DNA of 48,030 nt from Kiritimatiellia bacterium (GTDB taxonomy: Bacteria; Verrucomicrobiota; Kiritimatiellia; RFP12; UBA1067), in assembly GCA_017454745.1 (NCBI GenBank), contig JAFTCL010000079.1:1-48030 (forward strand), written 5' to 3'. This document shows, piece by piece, positions 1 through 9,400 of the stretch. The position numbers and the translations under genes are program-made. Numbering within the stretch: position 1 is the stretch's first letter; the number at the start of each line of letters is the position of its first letter. Under the pieces are notes generated by a model. That model was not told the DNA's origin. It made no database searches and saw nothing but the letters and a program-made list of their open reading frames with translations.

Positions 1-30
1 AGGCTAATGAAAAAAAAATTAATTTTCCCG

Positions 31-60
31 TTGACATTACACTGCCGTTTGTGGTAAATT
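31..60 (+). promoter_or_regulatory. sigma-70-like promoter upstream of the first exported-protein gene
   Basis: A TTGACA box at 31-36 is followed after 18 nt by TAAATT at 55-60. The -35 box is perfect and the -10 box is fair. It would give a leader of about 160 nt for the gene starting at 228. The leader holds a perfect palindrome (GAACCTAGGTTC, 104-115) and a GC-rich hairpin (180-198). Confidence 0.55.
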
Positions 61-179
61 GTCCCTCGTTTTCAGCACCAAAAGGTTTTCAGATGGAGTG
101 TCTGAACCTAGGTTCTTCAGGCGCTTTGAAGATTACCGAGGATGTTGGAAATATGTTGTAACAACGACGGCGAGTTTGA

Positions 180-198
180 GGCTGGCACGGTGCCGGCC
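180..198 (+). promoter_or_regulatory. leader hairpin that also resembles a -24/-12 element
   Basis: The arms GGCTGGCAC (180-188) and GTGCCGGCC (190-198) pair over 9 bp with one G-U pair. This places a stable stem about 15 nt upstream of the AGAAGGG ribosome-binding site. The same bases read TGGCACG with a GC dinucleotide at the sigma-54 spacing, but the two T residues of TTGC are missing. The hairpin reading is the safer one. Confidence 0.35.
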
Positions 199-227
199 AA
201 AGGCGAGCCATAAGAAGGGTTAACTCA

Positions 228-1199
228 ATGAAAAAATTGATTGTGTGTGCTTCAGTTGCCATGGTTAGCGCCGCTGCATTCGGCGGTCTCTGTGACACGA
301 TTACGCCTGGCACCGATTCTTCGTGCCGTGCGTATGACTTCAAGGCATCTGTGAAGCTCGTTGACGGCAAGAAGGCGAAGGTGGATGCTGATAGCATTTG
401 CGCTGATGACGGCATTGCGTATTATCGCGTTTCCGCGACCCGCAAGGTCAAGGGCGTGTTCTTTGACTGCGACACCTGCAATGCCACGAATAGCAATGTC
501 AAGGGCGAGGCGTTCCTCTTCGGCGGTGATCAGGGAGCGGGTGGCGATTTCGCCCACCTCTACATCTCGACGAGCGCGTCGAAGTACAAGGTCGTGTCCC
601 ACACGTCTGACGACTTCTCCGACAAGTATGGTTCGGGTGCTTACAATGGTTCTGCGGTCTATGACTTCAAGATCCTGAACTTCTTCGGTGCGGCATCAGA
701 AAAGAAGGCCAAAAAGGCCGAGGCACTGATCGCGCTTGATTTCGTTGAATTCGATCAGTATAGCGAGTTCCGTCCTTGGTCGATTCTCTGCGCTGGTTTT
801 GGCGCTCAAGAGAATGGTCTTGTAAAAAACCTTAGCGGTAATCTTGCTGGTGCTGTTGCGGCGGCGACATGGTGCGGTATTCCGACCGTTGTGTTCGAAC
901 CCTGCCTGCTTGATCCGAGCTACACCGGTCTCAGCATTACCCAGGATCCGGTGACGATTAGCTTCACGCCGGATGCTTGTATTCCTTGGTCTGCCATCCT
1001 CGTTGACGGCACTGCTTCTTGGTCGACTGATGCTGTCTGCGGCACCTGGTCGCTCAAATACAACAAGTCTGAGAGTAAAGCAGCGTATGGTAGCACGGTT
1101 CTCAACAAAGTGTTTGCCAAAGGTTGGACATACACTGATGGCAAGCCCGGCTATACGACGGGTTGGGCGGCTCCGCTCATAGTCCAGAAGGTCCAATAG
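228..1199 (+). CDS. Cys-rich exported protein of unknown function
   Basis: This 323-aa protein begins with a clear Sec signal peptide (MKKLIVCASVAMVSAAAFG), so it is exported. I do not recognise a family. The mature part has about ten cysteines, including a CDTC motif near residues 80-83, which suggests disulfides. Gly/Ser/Asp-rich stretches and many short hydrophobic segments suggest a beta-rich fold. A Lys-rich patch (EKKAKKAE) lies near residue 160. The start is supported by AGAAGGG about 9 nt upstream. A terminator-like stem follows at 1229-1258, so the gene is probably transcribed separately from the larger operon downstream. The cysteine content may be relevant to the thioredoxin-like domains encoded by the neighbours; that link is inference only. 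Confidence 0.8.
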   Translation: MKKLIVCASVAMVSAAAFGGLCDTITPGTDSSCRAYDFKASVKLVDGKKAKVDADSICADDGIAYYRVSATRKVKGVFFDCDTCNATNSNVKGEAFLFGGDQGAGGDFAHLYISTSASKYKVVSHTSDDFSDKYGSGAYNGSAVYDFKILNFFGAASEKKAKKAEALIALDFVEFDQYSEFRPWSILCAGFGAQENGLVKNLSGNLAGAVAAATWCGIPTVVFEPCLLDPSYTGLSITQDPVTISFTPDACIPWSAILVDGTASWSTDAVCGTWSLKYNKSESKAAYGSTVLNKVFAKGWTYTDGKPGYTTGWAAPLIVQKVQ

Positions 1200-1228
1200 T
1201 TTGATTGATTAAAATCAATTTACACGTG

Positions 1229-1261
1229 TGGGGTGGTATCCGTTAGGATATCGCCCCATTT
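1229..1261 (+). terminator. stem-loop terminator after the 323-aa gene
   Basis: TGGGGTGGTATCC (1229-1241) pairs with GGATATCGCCCCA (1246-1258) around a GTTA tetraloop, with two G-U pairs. It is followed by a short T run (TTT). The T tract is weak, so read-through into the next gene is possible. Confidence 0.55.
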
Positions 1262-1270
1262 CATGTAAAA

Positions 1271-1286
1271 CTTAATAGGTATTAAG
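1271..1286 (+). promoter_or_regulatory. perfect palindrome in front of the SurA-like gene
   Basis: CTTAATAGGTATTAAG has 7-bp perfect arms around GG and ends 4 nt before the ATG at 1291. It sits where a ribosome-binding site should be, and no good Shine-Dalgarno sequence is visible. It could be an operator or an RNA hairpin that limits initiation. Confidence 0.4.
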
Positions 1287-1290
1287 TAAT

Positions 1291-2433
1291 ATGAGATTCT
1301 GGGTCGGAATAAACATGTGTTCCTTGGTGATGTCCTTGATGATTGGTATCACATTCTTGGGGTGTTCGGATGGTTGTGAACGCTCTGGTAGGGCACTTGC
1401 CCGTCCAGGTTTTGTGGTGACAAATGCTGAAAGTGTGTCTTGGTGCGATTTGCCGGATTCTGCCCCCCTTGTCGTGATTGGGGACAAGACGATGACCAAG
1501 GGACAACTTCTGAACAGCGTTTCCAACGAATATCACACTTTGGTTACCAGAGGGGTAGCTGCACGCGAAATTGCCAAAAAGTTTGATAACAACCGGGTCG
1601 ATCTGGCAGCGCAACATGTGGCTAGGTTTCTCCACCAAGCGGCATTTCTGTTGAGAGCAGACGAGCTTGGGGTTGGCGTTGACGAATCTGATCTCGCTGA
1701 TCAGTGGACCGCGATTTCCAATGTGGCAAAAAAATCATCGATTTCCGTCGAGAAATTTGCTTTGTGCCAAGGGCATCGGTCTTTACCGGCGCTTGATGGT
1801 TTCATCCGCGATAATATCCGCATCTCCAAGGTATTTGAGCTAACCTTCACTAATAATCTGGAGGTCTCACAGTCGGAAGTGGATGCGCTGTATAACAAAT
1901 TAGCGGAAGGAAATCGCCGGTCAGCATTGACGAACGCCTTTTACCTCGCTGAATTGAAAAAGCTCCGCGATGAGTTGATTGAAAAGAATGTGTCGTTCGG
2001 CGAGGATGATGAAGAGAACGCGAAAAAAATTCCTAGCCCCTTTAAAGTGGAGTGGTTTGCCAAGGCACCGGGAAATTCCTTTGATGACGAGGAAAATGTG
2101 GTCGGAAAGGTACGGTACCAGCAGTTGAGGACGTGGTCAGACCCTTTCGAGGATGAAGGTGACATTAGCATTTACTACATGACGGAAATTGATCAGAAAT
2201 CTTCAGAAACCCCTACGTTGTTCACCGGTTTCAGGATTTTCTGCGAGAAGGACCACGGTTTTGTGGTTCCGGACAAAAAAAAGCTTATGGCGGATCTGCG
2301 TAAAAGGAGGAACATCGAGGTAGTCACGCCGGAATTCGAGCGACTATGCCAGCACTTTGGTGTCCTCTACCCGTATGGATTTATTTGGCGTGATATCTTT
2401 AGCGATCGGAAAATCACGAAAGGGGCAAAATGA
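1291..2433 (+). CDS. SurA/PpiC-like chaperone lipoprotein
   Basis: The 380-aa product starts with a lipoprotein signal (hydrophobic stretch then FLGC, Cys near residue 25), so it is probably lipid-anchored. Residues about 65-220 look like the N-terminal chaperone part of SurA/PpiC-type peptidyl-prolyl isomerases: a 'VVIGDKTMTKGQLLNSV' opening comparable to the usual 'VNGEPIT..EL', then long amphipathic helices with 'VSQSEVDALYNKL'. A normal parvulin catalytic domain is not obvious in the C-terminal third, which is shorter and acidic (GEDDEENAKK). It may be a chaperone without isomerase activity. The stop codon overlaps the next start (ATGA at 2430-2433), so the gene is translationally coupled to a giant exported protein, which fits a periplasmic escort role. 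An alternative start is ATG 1315. Confidence 0.6.
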   Translation: MRFWVGINMCSLVMSLMIGITFLGCSDGCERSGRALARPGFVVTNAESVSWCDLPDSAPLVVIGDKTMTKGQLLNSVSNEYHTLVTRGVAAREIAKKFDNNRVDLAAQHVARFLHQAAFLLRADELGVGVDESDLADQWTAISNVAKKSSISVEKFALCQGHRSLPALDGFIRDNIRISKVFELTFTNNLEVSQSEVDALYNKLAEGNRRSALTNAFYLAELKKLRDELIEKNVSFGEDDEENAKKIPSPFKVEWFAKAPGNSFDDEENVVGKVRYQQLRTWSDPFEDEGDISIYYMTEIDQKSSETPTLFTGFRIFCEKDHGFVVPDKKKLMADLRKRRNIEVVTPEFERLCQHFGVLYPYGFIWRDIFSDRKITKGAK

Positions 2434-5400
2434 TGAATGGTAGGAAAGTGATCTTTTTTGTTGGCTTGCTGTCTGTATCACAGCTTTTACTAGGCGCCGA
2501 CAATTACTTTGTTTCTAACGGGGAAACGAAAATCGGAGAATGGAACAGCAACATCACGCAGACGATTGCCAAGGGTGAGACAGACAACATCCCAATCGTC
2601 ATGGTTGGGACGGCTTTCGGCTGTACCTTTTGTGCCAATTTTGAGAGTTCCATTCTTCCAAATCAAAAGTTTAAGCAATGGGTTGCCGATTCCCCATATT
2701 ATTTCCTTTATGCATACTCTGGGTCGGGCTGGTGGACGACGAAAGAGCTGAAGGCATTCATCGATATCGTGGGCAATGGTGGACTTCCGCGAATCGGCGG
2801 GTACTGGAAGAAAAAGGACGGCACGGTGATCGGCGGCCAACAGGTCTCATTTGTCGGTAGGGGCTACAGCGTTGATCATTATATTTCCTTTTGGGACAAC
2901 CTCTTCAAAGACTACAACCCTAATGTCAACGACCAGTGGGACCCAGCGGACGACACGAATGGAGGTGCCACTGACCTAGGTTCGCCGGTCGCCGAGACCG
3001 CTGTCACAGAACTTCACTATATGAACGCCGCAGGCGACCATCCCGACAAGGCGGACTGGTTCAAGCTGAACCTCGCTCAAGGGAAGCGCTACAGCCTGTA
3101 CCAGGATCTTTCGACCTATGAGAACGCTGCGCCGAAGGTCGACGTGATTGATCCGTCGGGCAATGTCATAAAGACGATGTCGACCCAAACCGAGATGTTC
3201 ATAGAATCGCCTTGCGTCTTCACCGCCGAGGCAACTGGCACTTATTACGTGAAGTTCTACTATGACGGGAGTGTCGGACGTTCATCGTACAAGCTTGCAT
3301 ACCGCGAATTCGAGGAAGTCGCCTATGGCTTCAAGCAGACGGAAATTACGGTCAAGGAAAACGCCACCAACGTCGTGCTGACGCTTACGCGCAGCGGGCG
3401 CATGACCGATTCCGTGAGTGCGCGGGTCAGCACTACGGACGGTACGGCGCGCGCGGGTGTCGATTACACTGCCCTGACGGGTGCCAGCGTTACATTTGCT
3501 GCGAACAAGACGGAGGCTACGGTGAGCGTGCCTGTCATCGACATCCCCGGCAATCAGGGAAACAAGTCCTTCACGGTGACTTGCATGAATCCGGAAGACG
3601 GTGCCGGCGCTGAATGTCTGGTTACGATTGAAGACCTGGACATCCCTGCGGACGACAAGGATCCCGGTGATGACACGCGCGACGGCGCGACTGCCTTTGC
3701 CATCGTCGACCAGACTAGCAGCGTCAAGGAAAGCGAAGGCGCGAGCCGTGTGGTAAGCGGTAGCGGTCTGGATGCGGAAGACTGGTATGTGTTCAGCGCC
3801 TTGGAGCAAGGAAAGACCTACCAGGTGAAGGTGCCGACCGGAGCCTACACCAAGCGCCCGGCGACCGCGGCCAGCGATCCCACGGTCAAGTTCTTCCTGG
3901 GCGCCGCGGACGAGCCTTTCCATACCGCCACTCTTGCGGAGCTAATGGCGAGCCCATACCGCTTCGAGGCGGAGGGAAGCGGCGATTTGACGGTGCTTGT
4001 CGTGAACGAGGTCTCTGACGGGACGGTGTTCACCTACGACCTTGCATGGCAGGAATGGGTGCTGCCCGTTGTAGGTTTCTCGTCCGATGCTGCCGCGGTT
4101 GCATCCGCTGCACAAGCCGACACATCGGTTACAGTCACTCTCAAACGCACGAAGAACCTTGAAGAGGCGATAACCGTGCAGGTAGCGGTCTCGGGCGTCG
4201 AGGGACGTGTGAACGCAGTAACCAGCGAGGTGAGGTTCGCAGCCGGTTCCGACACGGCGACACTCACCGTTCCGATTCTTGCGGACGGCGGTTTCTGGAA
4301 GCCGGAAGAGACGTTCACGCTCACGGTTCTGGAAGACGCAGCGGTCCATCAGAACGCTGAGGGCGCGGTCCATCTGCAGACCATGACGCTCAAGACGGCC
4401 ATGTCGGAGTTCGACGCGGACGACGGCGATGCGAACTCAAACGTGAACGCCGCGAATGCTACGGCGCTTACAGTGTCAAAGCGCCCGACCACGCGCAGCG
4501 GCCTTACGCTGAACGGGTCTGACAAGGGCGACTGGTATTCGTTCCCCGTCGAGAAGGACGTGGAATACGCGTTCGAGATTGTCGACGTGCTTCCTGAAAC
4601 GGATGAAATGCCGCCGCTGGAAGTAAAGGTGCTTTTGCCTGGCGAGGGCGAGACGACGACAGTGCCTCTTGACGAGTGCCTTGGCGCCACATGCCGCTTC
4701 ATTCCCGCGACGTCCGGGACGGTTGCCATCGGGATTAGCAGGACTGCGGACGATCCGCAGAGCGTGTCCTACGGGCTGAAGTACCGCGAGTGGGTTCCGG
4801 CGACCATTGGATTCACGACAAATGCGATCGAGGTGAGCGAATTTGCCTCCTCTGTTCGTATCCCGGTGCAGTGCGATATGGAAGTTTCGCTGCCGGCGTC
4901 AGTTGCCGTCAAGACGCGTGACGGGACGGCCAAGGCGGGCGAGGATTACGTTACCCTTGACACAATACTCTCTTGGGACGAACACAGCCCATCTTCATCC
5001 GTCAAATATACGACAGTAAACCTGAAGAAGCTGATTGCCGAATACGAAGGTGTATTCGAGGAGTTCGAGGTTTACCTGGACTTCGACGAGTCGGAAGGTC
5101 TTCCGGGCGAGATTACAAGCCTCTCGGTTAAGGTTATTGAGGTGGACACTGGTTCGGTGGGTACGTTCTCGATAGCAGGGTATTCACTTGACGGCGGTAT
5201 GACGCTGAAGCCGTACCAAGCGAAACAGATTCCCGTGATAGAGGGCGAGGAACTGAAGGTCAAGGTTGTCAGAATCGGCGGAAATGCCGGGGAAGTCGGG
5301 CTAACGCTCACTTGGGCGGACGGCACAACGGCGAAGGCTACGATGGCCGACCTAGAAACGGAGACCTGGATAGACGTGTACATTCCTGATTCTGACGGAC

Positions 5401-6440
5401 AATACGTGGCGCGTCAGGTCAAGTCCTTAACCTTAACGACGGGTATCAAGAGTGCAAAAACCCAAAATGCCACTTTGAATTTCTCTATTACCGATAGCGA
5501 TGCAGCACTTCAAACGTATTCCGTAAGCAAGACGAGCATTGCAGTCGAAACATTCGGGAATGCCTGGTATGTCGGCGCCAATGGGCTAATCAGGACCAAG
5601 ACATCCGTGAAAGCAAACGACAAGATGTCAATGACGGCAACGCTGAGAGGACCGGGGACGCTTTCCTTCAAGAAAATCCAAACCGGTTCGGGTACGATTA
5701 TGGTGTTGTCTGGCAGTACCGCACTCGGTTTGTCAGAGCATGATGGAGTTGTCTCGGCGCAAATTCCGGCGGGTACCCGGCGGATAACGATTACGTTTAC
5801 CGCCACTTCCGTAGGGGCATCCCTCGCCGTTGACGAATTGACGTTCACCCCCAACGAATCCTTTTTCAATATAGGTACATTCTACGGGGACGTTATGTTG
5901 AACGAGCAGATTCGTGGCCTTGCGACGCTGACGGCGACATCATCCGGGCGAGTGTCCGGAAAGTTGACGGTGCCGCCAAACCAAATCTGGATTGTGACGG
6001 GTAAGCTGGTCGACGGTGCAACCGATGATGCCGTTGTTCGCCGTGCGCGTGCCGTCCTTGAGAATTCGGTAATTGCGGTTACCAACCAAGGTGAGCTGGA
6101 TGCCCAAGCCGGAATGGGTTCTGGGATGGAGTTTGACGTGATTGGTGCCCGCAATGGTTGGTCAGATCGCCCACTTATCGGCACCTATGCAGAGAGCGAG
6201 GGGTTGCTCGGCCAGACGATTGAATATTCCGACAACGACGGGGAACTTATTTTCAAGGTCGGTGCCAATGGAAGCACTCGTGTTGTCGGGACATACTATG
6301 GGAAACGCATTTCTGCGTCTGTTGTACCCTTTGCAAGGGACGGCAGGATGTGGGCAGTGTTGGTCAATTCGGCATTGCCAAATGGCATCTTGTTCAAGTT
6401 CTCCTGCGATGAGGATGTCTGGTCCGTGACTAAAGAGTAA
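2430..6440 (+). CDS. giant exported protein: thioredoxin-like head, PPC-like and Calx-beta repeats
   Basis: A 1,336-aa protein with a signal peptide (residues 1-23). A thioredoxin-like domain follows, with C65-T-F-C68 in 'GTAFGCTFCANFE' and a possible cis-Pro region 'GNGGLPRIGGYW'. After it, three PPC-like segments (each with 'DW[FY]..' and 'G..Y') alternate with three Calx-beta-like domains at about residues 295-405, 543-637 and 790-905. The best Calx-beta motif is 'DGTARAGVDYTAL', repeated as 'DGTAKAGEDYVTL'. The last 300 residues carry a 'GPG.L' beta module and a 'GTFYGDV...GRVSGKL' module shared with the next three genes. It probably acts at the cell surface or in the periplasm. The substrate of the redox head is unknown. 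The start overlaps the upstream stop by 4 nt and has AAAGGGG before it. Confidence 0.75.
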   Translation: MMNGRKVIFFVGLLSVSQLLLGADNYFVSNGETKIGEWNSNITQTIAKGETDNIPIVMVGTAFGCTFCANFESSILPNQKFKQWVADSPYYFLYAYSGSGWWTTKELKAFIDIVGNGGLPRIGGYWKKKDGTVIGGQQVSFVGRGYSVDHYISFWDNLFKDYNPNVNDQWDPADDTNGGATDLGSPVAETAVTELHYMNAAGDHPDKADWFKLNLAQGKRYSLYQDLSTYENAAPKVDVIDPSGNVIKTMSTQTEMFIESPCVFTAEATGTYYVKFYYDGSVGRSSYKLAYREFEEVAYGFKQTEITVKENATNVVLTLTRSGRMTDSVSARVSTTDGTARAGVDYTALTGASVTFAANKTEATVSVPVIDIPGNQGNKSFTVTCMNPEDGAGAECLVTIEDLDIPADDKDPGDDTRDGATAFAIVDQTSSVKESEGASRVVSGSGLDAEDWYVFSALEQGKTYQVKVPTGAYTKRPATAASDPTVKFFLGAADEPFHTATLAELMASPYRFEAEGSGDLTVLVVNEVSDGTVFTYDLAWQEWVLPVVGFSSDAAAVASAAQADTSVTVTLKRTKNLEEAITVQVAVSGVEGRVNAVTSEVRFAAGSDTATLTVPILADGGFWKPEETFTLTVLEDAAVHQNAEGAVHLQTMTLKTAMSEFDADDGDANSNVNAANATALTVSKRPTTRSGLTLNGSDKGDWYSFPVEKDVEYAFEIVDVLPETDEMPPLEVKVLLPGEGETTTVPLDECLGATCRFIPATSGTVAIGISRTADDPQSVSYGLKYREWVPATIGFTTNAIEVSEFASSVRIPVQCDMEVSLPASVAVKTRDGTAKAGEDYVTLDTILSWDEHSPSSSVKYTTVNLKKLIAEYEGVFEEFEVYLDFDESEGLPGEITSLSVKVIEVDTGSVGTFSIAGYSLDGGMTLKPYQAKQIPVIEGEELKVKVVRIGGNAGEVGLTLTWADGTTAKATMADLETETWIDVYIPDSDGQYVARQVKSLTLTTGIKSAKTQNATLNFSITDSDAALQTYSVSKTSIAVETFGNAWYVGANGLIRTKTSVKANDKMSMTATLRGPGTLSFKKIQTGSGTIMVLSGSTALGLSEHDGVVSAQIPAGTRRITITFTATSVGASLAVDELTFTPNESFFNIGTFYGDVMLNEQIRGLATLTATSSGRVSGKLTVPPNQIWIVTGKLVDGATDDAVVRRARAVLENSVIAVTNQGELDAQAGMGSGMEFDVIGARNGWSDRPLIGTYAESEGLLGQTIEYSDNDGELIFKVGANGSTRVVGTYYGKRISASVVPFARDGRMWAVLVNSALPNGILFKFSCDEDVWSVTKE

Positions 6441-6456
6441 AAAGGGAGGTTAAAAA

Positions 6457-9400
6457 ATGAAAAGCAGAATAATTAATAAGTCCTTACTGTTCGTCATGGT
6501 GGCCACCACATCATTTATATTGGAGGCAGCCTCGATAAGGGTTGGAAAATCCGTAACCATCACCCTTGGCGAGAGTGGCGAGGCGGAGTTTGAGGTGTCA
6601 GGCCTTTCCAAAGGTAGCAACTACACCTTTGTTTCCGACACTGGTGTTCCGGATTCAGTGGTTGATCTTGAAGTCGTCGCACTTTACCGCGATCCGGATT
6701 TTGACTATGAAAGCGGCGAGTATGACGAAACTTCACTTGGGGTGTTTTTCGAAGACACCCGATCGACATCAACCGGTCGTTTTCAAATCACGTCCGAAGA
6801 TTGGGTGTATTCCGGATTTGTAAAGGGTGAAGACTTCGATTCTGAATTCGATGTCATATATTCTGCAAAAGGATACAAACTGTATGTCTATGGCGATCCG
6901 GGAACGGTCGTGACCATCACCAGCATGACAGGAATCGTCAATGAAGCGGTTCCTGCCGGTTGTATCGACAGCCCCGTGGCCTTCGGAACGATTACCGAAG
7001 GTAAAAACGTGACTAAAACGGGTAATTTCTGCGATGACGACGATTACTGGTATTCCCTTAATCTTACGGCTGGCCGTAAGTATTCGTTTACGGTGACGGG
7101 AGAAGGAGTTGGCGGATCAATCACAATGTTCTACCTTGATCAGGAAGATGCCGCCGATGACTTCCCTCTGCCGGAAGTCGTATATGTCGGCGAGGGCGAA
7201 AACATGAAGTTTGATTCGCTCACTTATTCTGGTGTACCGCGGTATTCGGGCACGCACTATCTGCAAATCGACGGGGACTATGGCACTAAGTTCACCATCG
7301 TCGGCAGCGCTTTGTCCACGCGTCCGATTGACAAGCACCCGCTTGCCGGGGAGTTGGTCGATGGCCAGGTTCTCACGGCGGTCGCAGGTGCGCGGAACGA
7401 CTCAAATGGCATTTATTTCGACGAAGTCATCGACACGTCACTTTATTCGGTGGAACTAAAAGCCGGACGGCTTGCATTCTTCGAGACGGCATTCGAGCAG
7501 GATGGCTGCGTAATGGAGCTATACGACGCAAATGGGAATTGTCTTGCAAAGAATTATTTCAAGAGTACGACGGATAGCGGGCAGCGGTTCAGTTATCTTC
7601 CTGCCAAGTCCGGAACCTACTATGTGGGCGTTTGCCAGGATGGCCTTGAGGCCAGCACAAACGATGTCACCATCACAGGGAGCATACTTTATACAGATTT
7701 AGGAGTGCCACCTGCCGAAGCAGACGACAAACCATCTACGGGCAATACACTCTCGGTGGTGTTGGGCAACTCATCGACCGAAGGAGCGCAACAGTTCAAG
7801 GCGGACGGCTCCGCCCTGGAACTGAACGCGACCAATCGTGTCGACTGGTTCATTCTGGGGGCACGCAAAGATGTGACTTATAATTTCATCGCCAGAACTG
7901 ATGACGCGCATTATGTGAATGGGCGCCCACTGAAACTTGGAGTTTACACGCTCAACGCAAAAGGGGAAGAGCAGCTAATCCAAGATCTGGGGGATGCGCA
8001 GGAAGGTGCGAAGTTCCTGGCCGGGAATAATGCGACCTATTATATCAAGGCATCTTTGGAAAACGGAGAAGGTTGTGATTGCCCATACGAACTCTACGCC
8101 TGGGTAAATGGAGAGGATTACGGTTTTCTGAAAGTTGATGTCAAGGGTTCGACTTCATCGTTATGGAACATCAAGGGTGAGTCGGCAAAATACGGAAACG
8201 GTTCGGAACTGTTGCTTCCACCAGGAACCTATACGATTCAGGCCGCCCAAGCTTCGGGATGGACTAAACCATTAGACCAGACGGTGACGGTTGTGGCGGG
8301 GAATGACAACCGCACAACGTGCGTGCTCAAGTACAGTGACACGTCCGATCCTAAGGATGACACGATGAACGGTGCAGTTTCGCTTGCGCCGACAAAGGCA
8401 AAGCCCGTCACAGTGAACCGTTCGTTGTGGACTAACGACGCGGCGGACTGGTACAAATTGTCAGTAAAGGCATACAATTACTACGAATTTGCCCTTGAAG
8501 AGAGCGAAGGTGCAGCGGAGATTACAGTTTACCGCAACGCAAAACTGGTGAATGGAACCGTTACTGGTGACATAATCATGCAAGGAGAGTTTGTTTCCGG
8601 AATTGTGTACGAAAGCGGCACTTACTACCTCTCCATTACGCGGGCGAATGGATTTGAGAACGTGGATTGTGCCTATACGATGACGGCCAAGGCGTGTAAC
8701 ATCGGTCAGGTCAAGACGGACAAGACCGCCTACTCAGTGGGCGAAAAAGCTGGGTACTTGACCGTTAAGTTGTCGCGCACGGCCAAAGAGGGTAAAGTGC
8801 GCGTCCGCTATACGACGGTTGAGGGTACTGCGGTTGCGAACGAAGATTACGTGGCCCAGACTGGAATTTTGACGTGGGAAGACGGCGATAGTACGGCGAA
8901 GGAAATCAAAATAAAGATCATTCCCGATCTGATCGATTCCTGGGACGAGAACAAGGTATTCCACATTCAGCTTGATGCGATTGCGGACGATGAAATCGAC
9001 CTGTCAGCCGAGTATCCTGCACAGTTCGTGTCCAACAACCTTGAAGTCACGATCACGGACAGTTCCAAGGCCGCTCCTGGTACGGTTCAGTTTGCGTTCG
9101 GCGGAGAGGAGATGGAAGAATTCGCCAATCCCGCGAAGCCGGTGTTGACGGTAGCGGGCGGGGATACCGCCGTACTTTGGCTGACGCGTACGCAAGGAGC
9201 GGATAAGGCCATAGCGGTTTCGGCGACGATTTCGGCGAAACAGACAAGCGGGCAGGAGTTCGTGTCCACTGAAACACAAGAAATCTGGTGGGACGATGGC
9301 GACACCGAAACAAAGGCTCTCAGGATTCCGACCATGCGCCCGACCGATGCCTACTTTGCCGCCAAGACGTTTACGGTGAAACTGGCTGTCCTTGCAGCCG

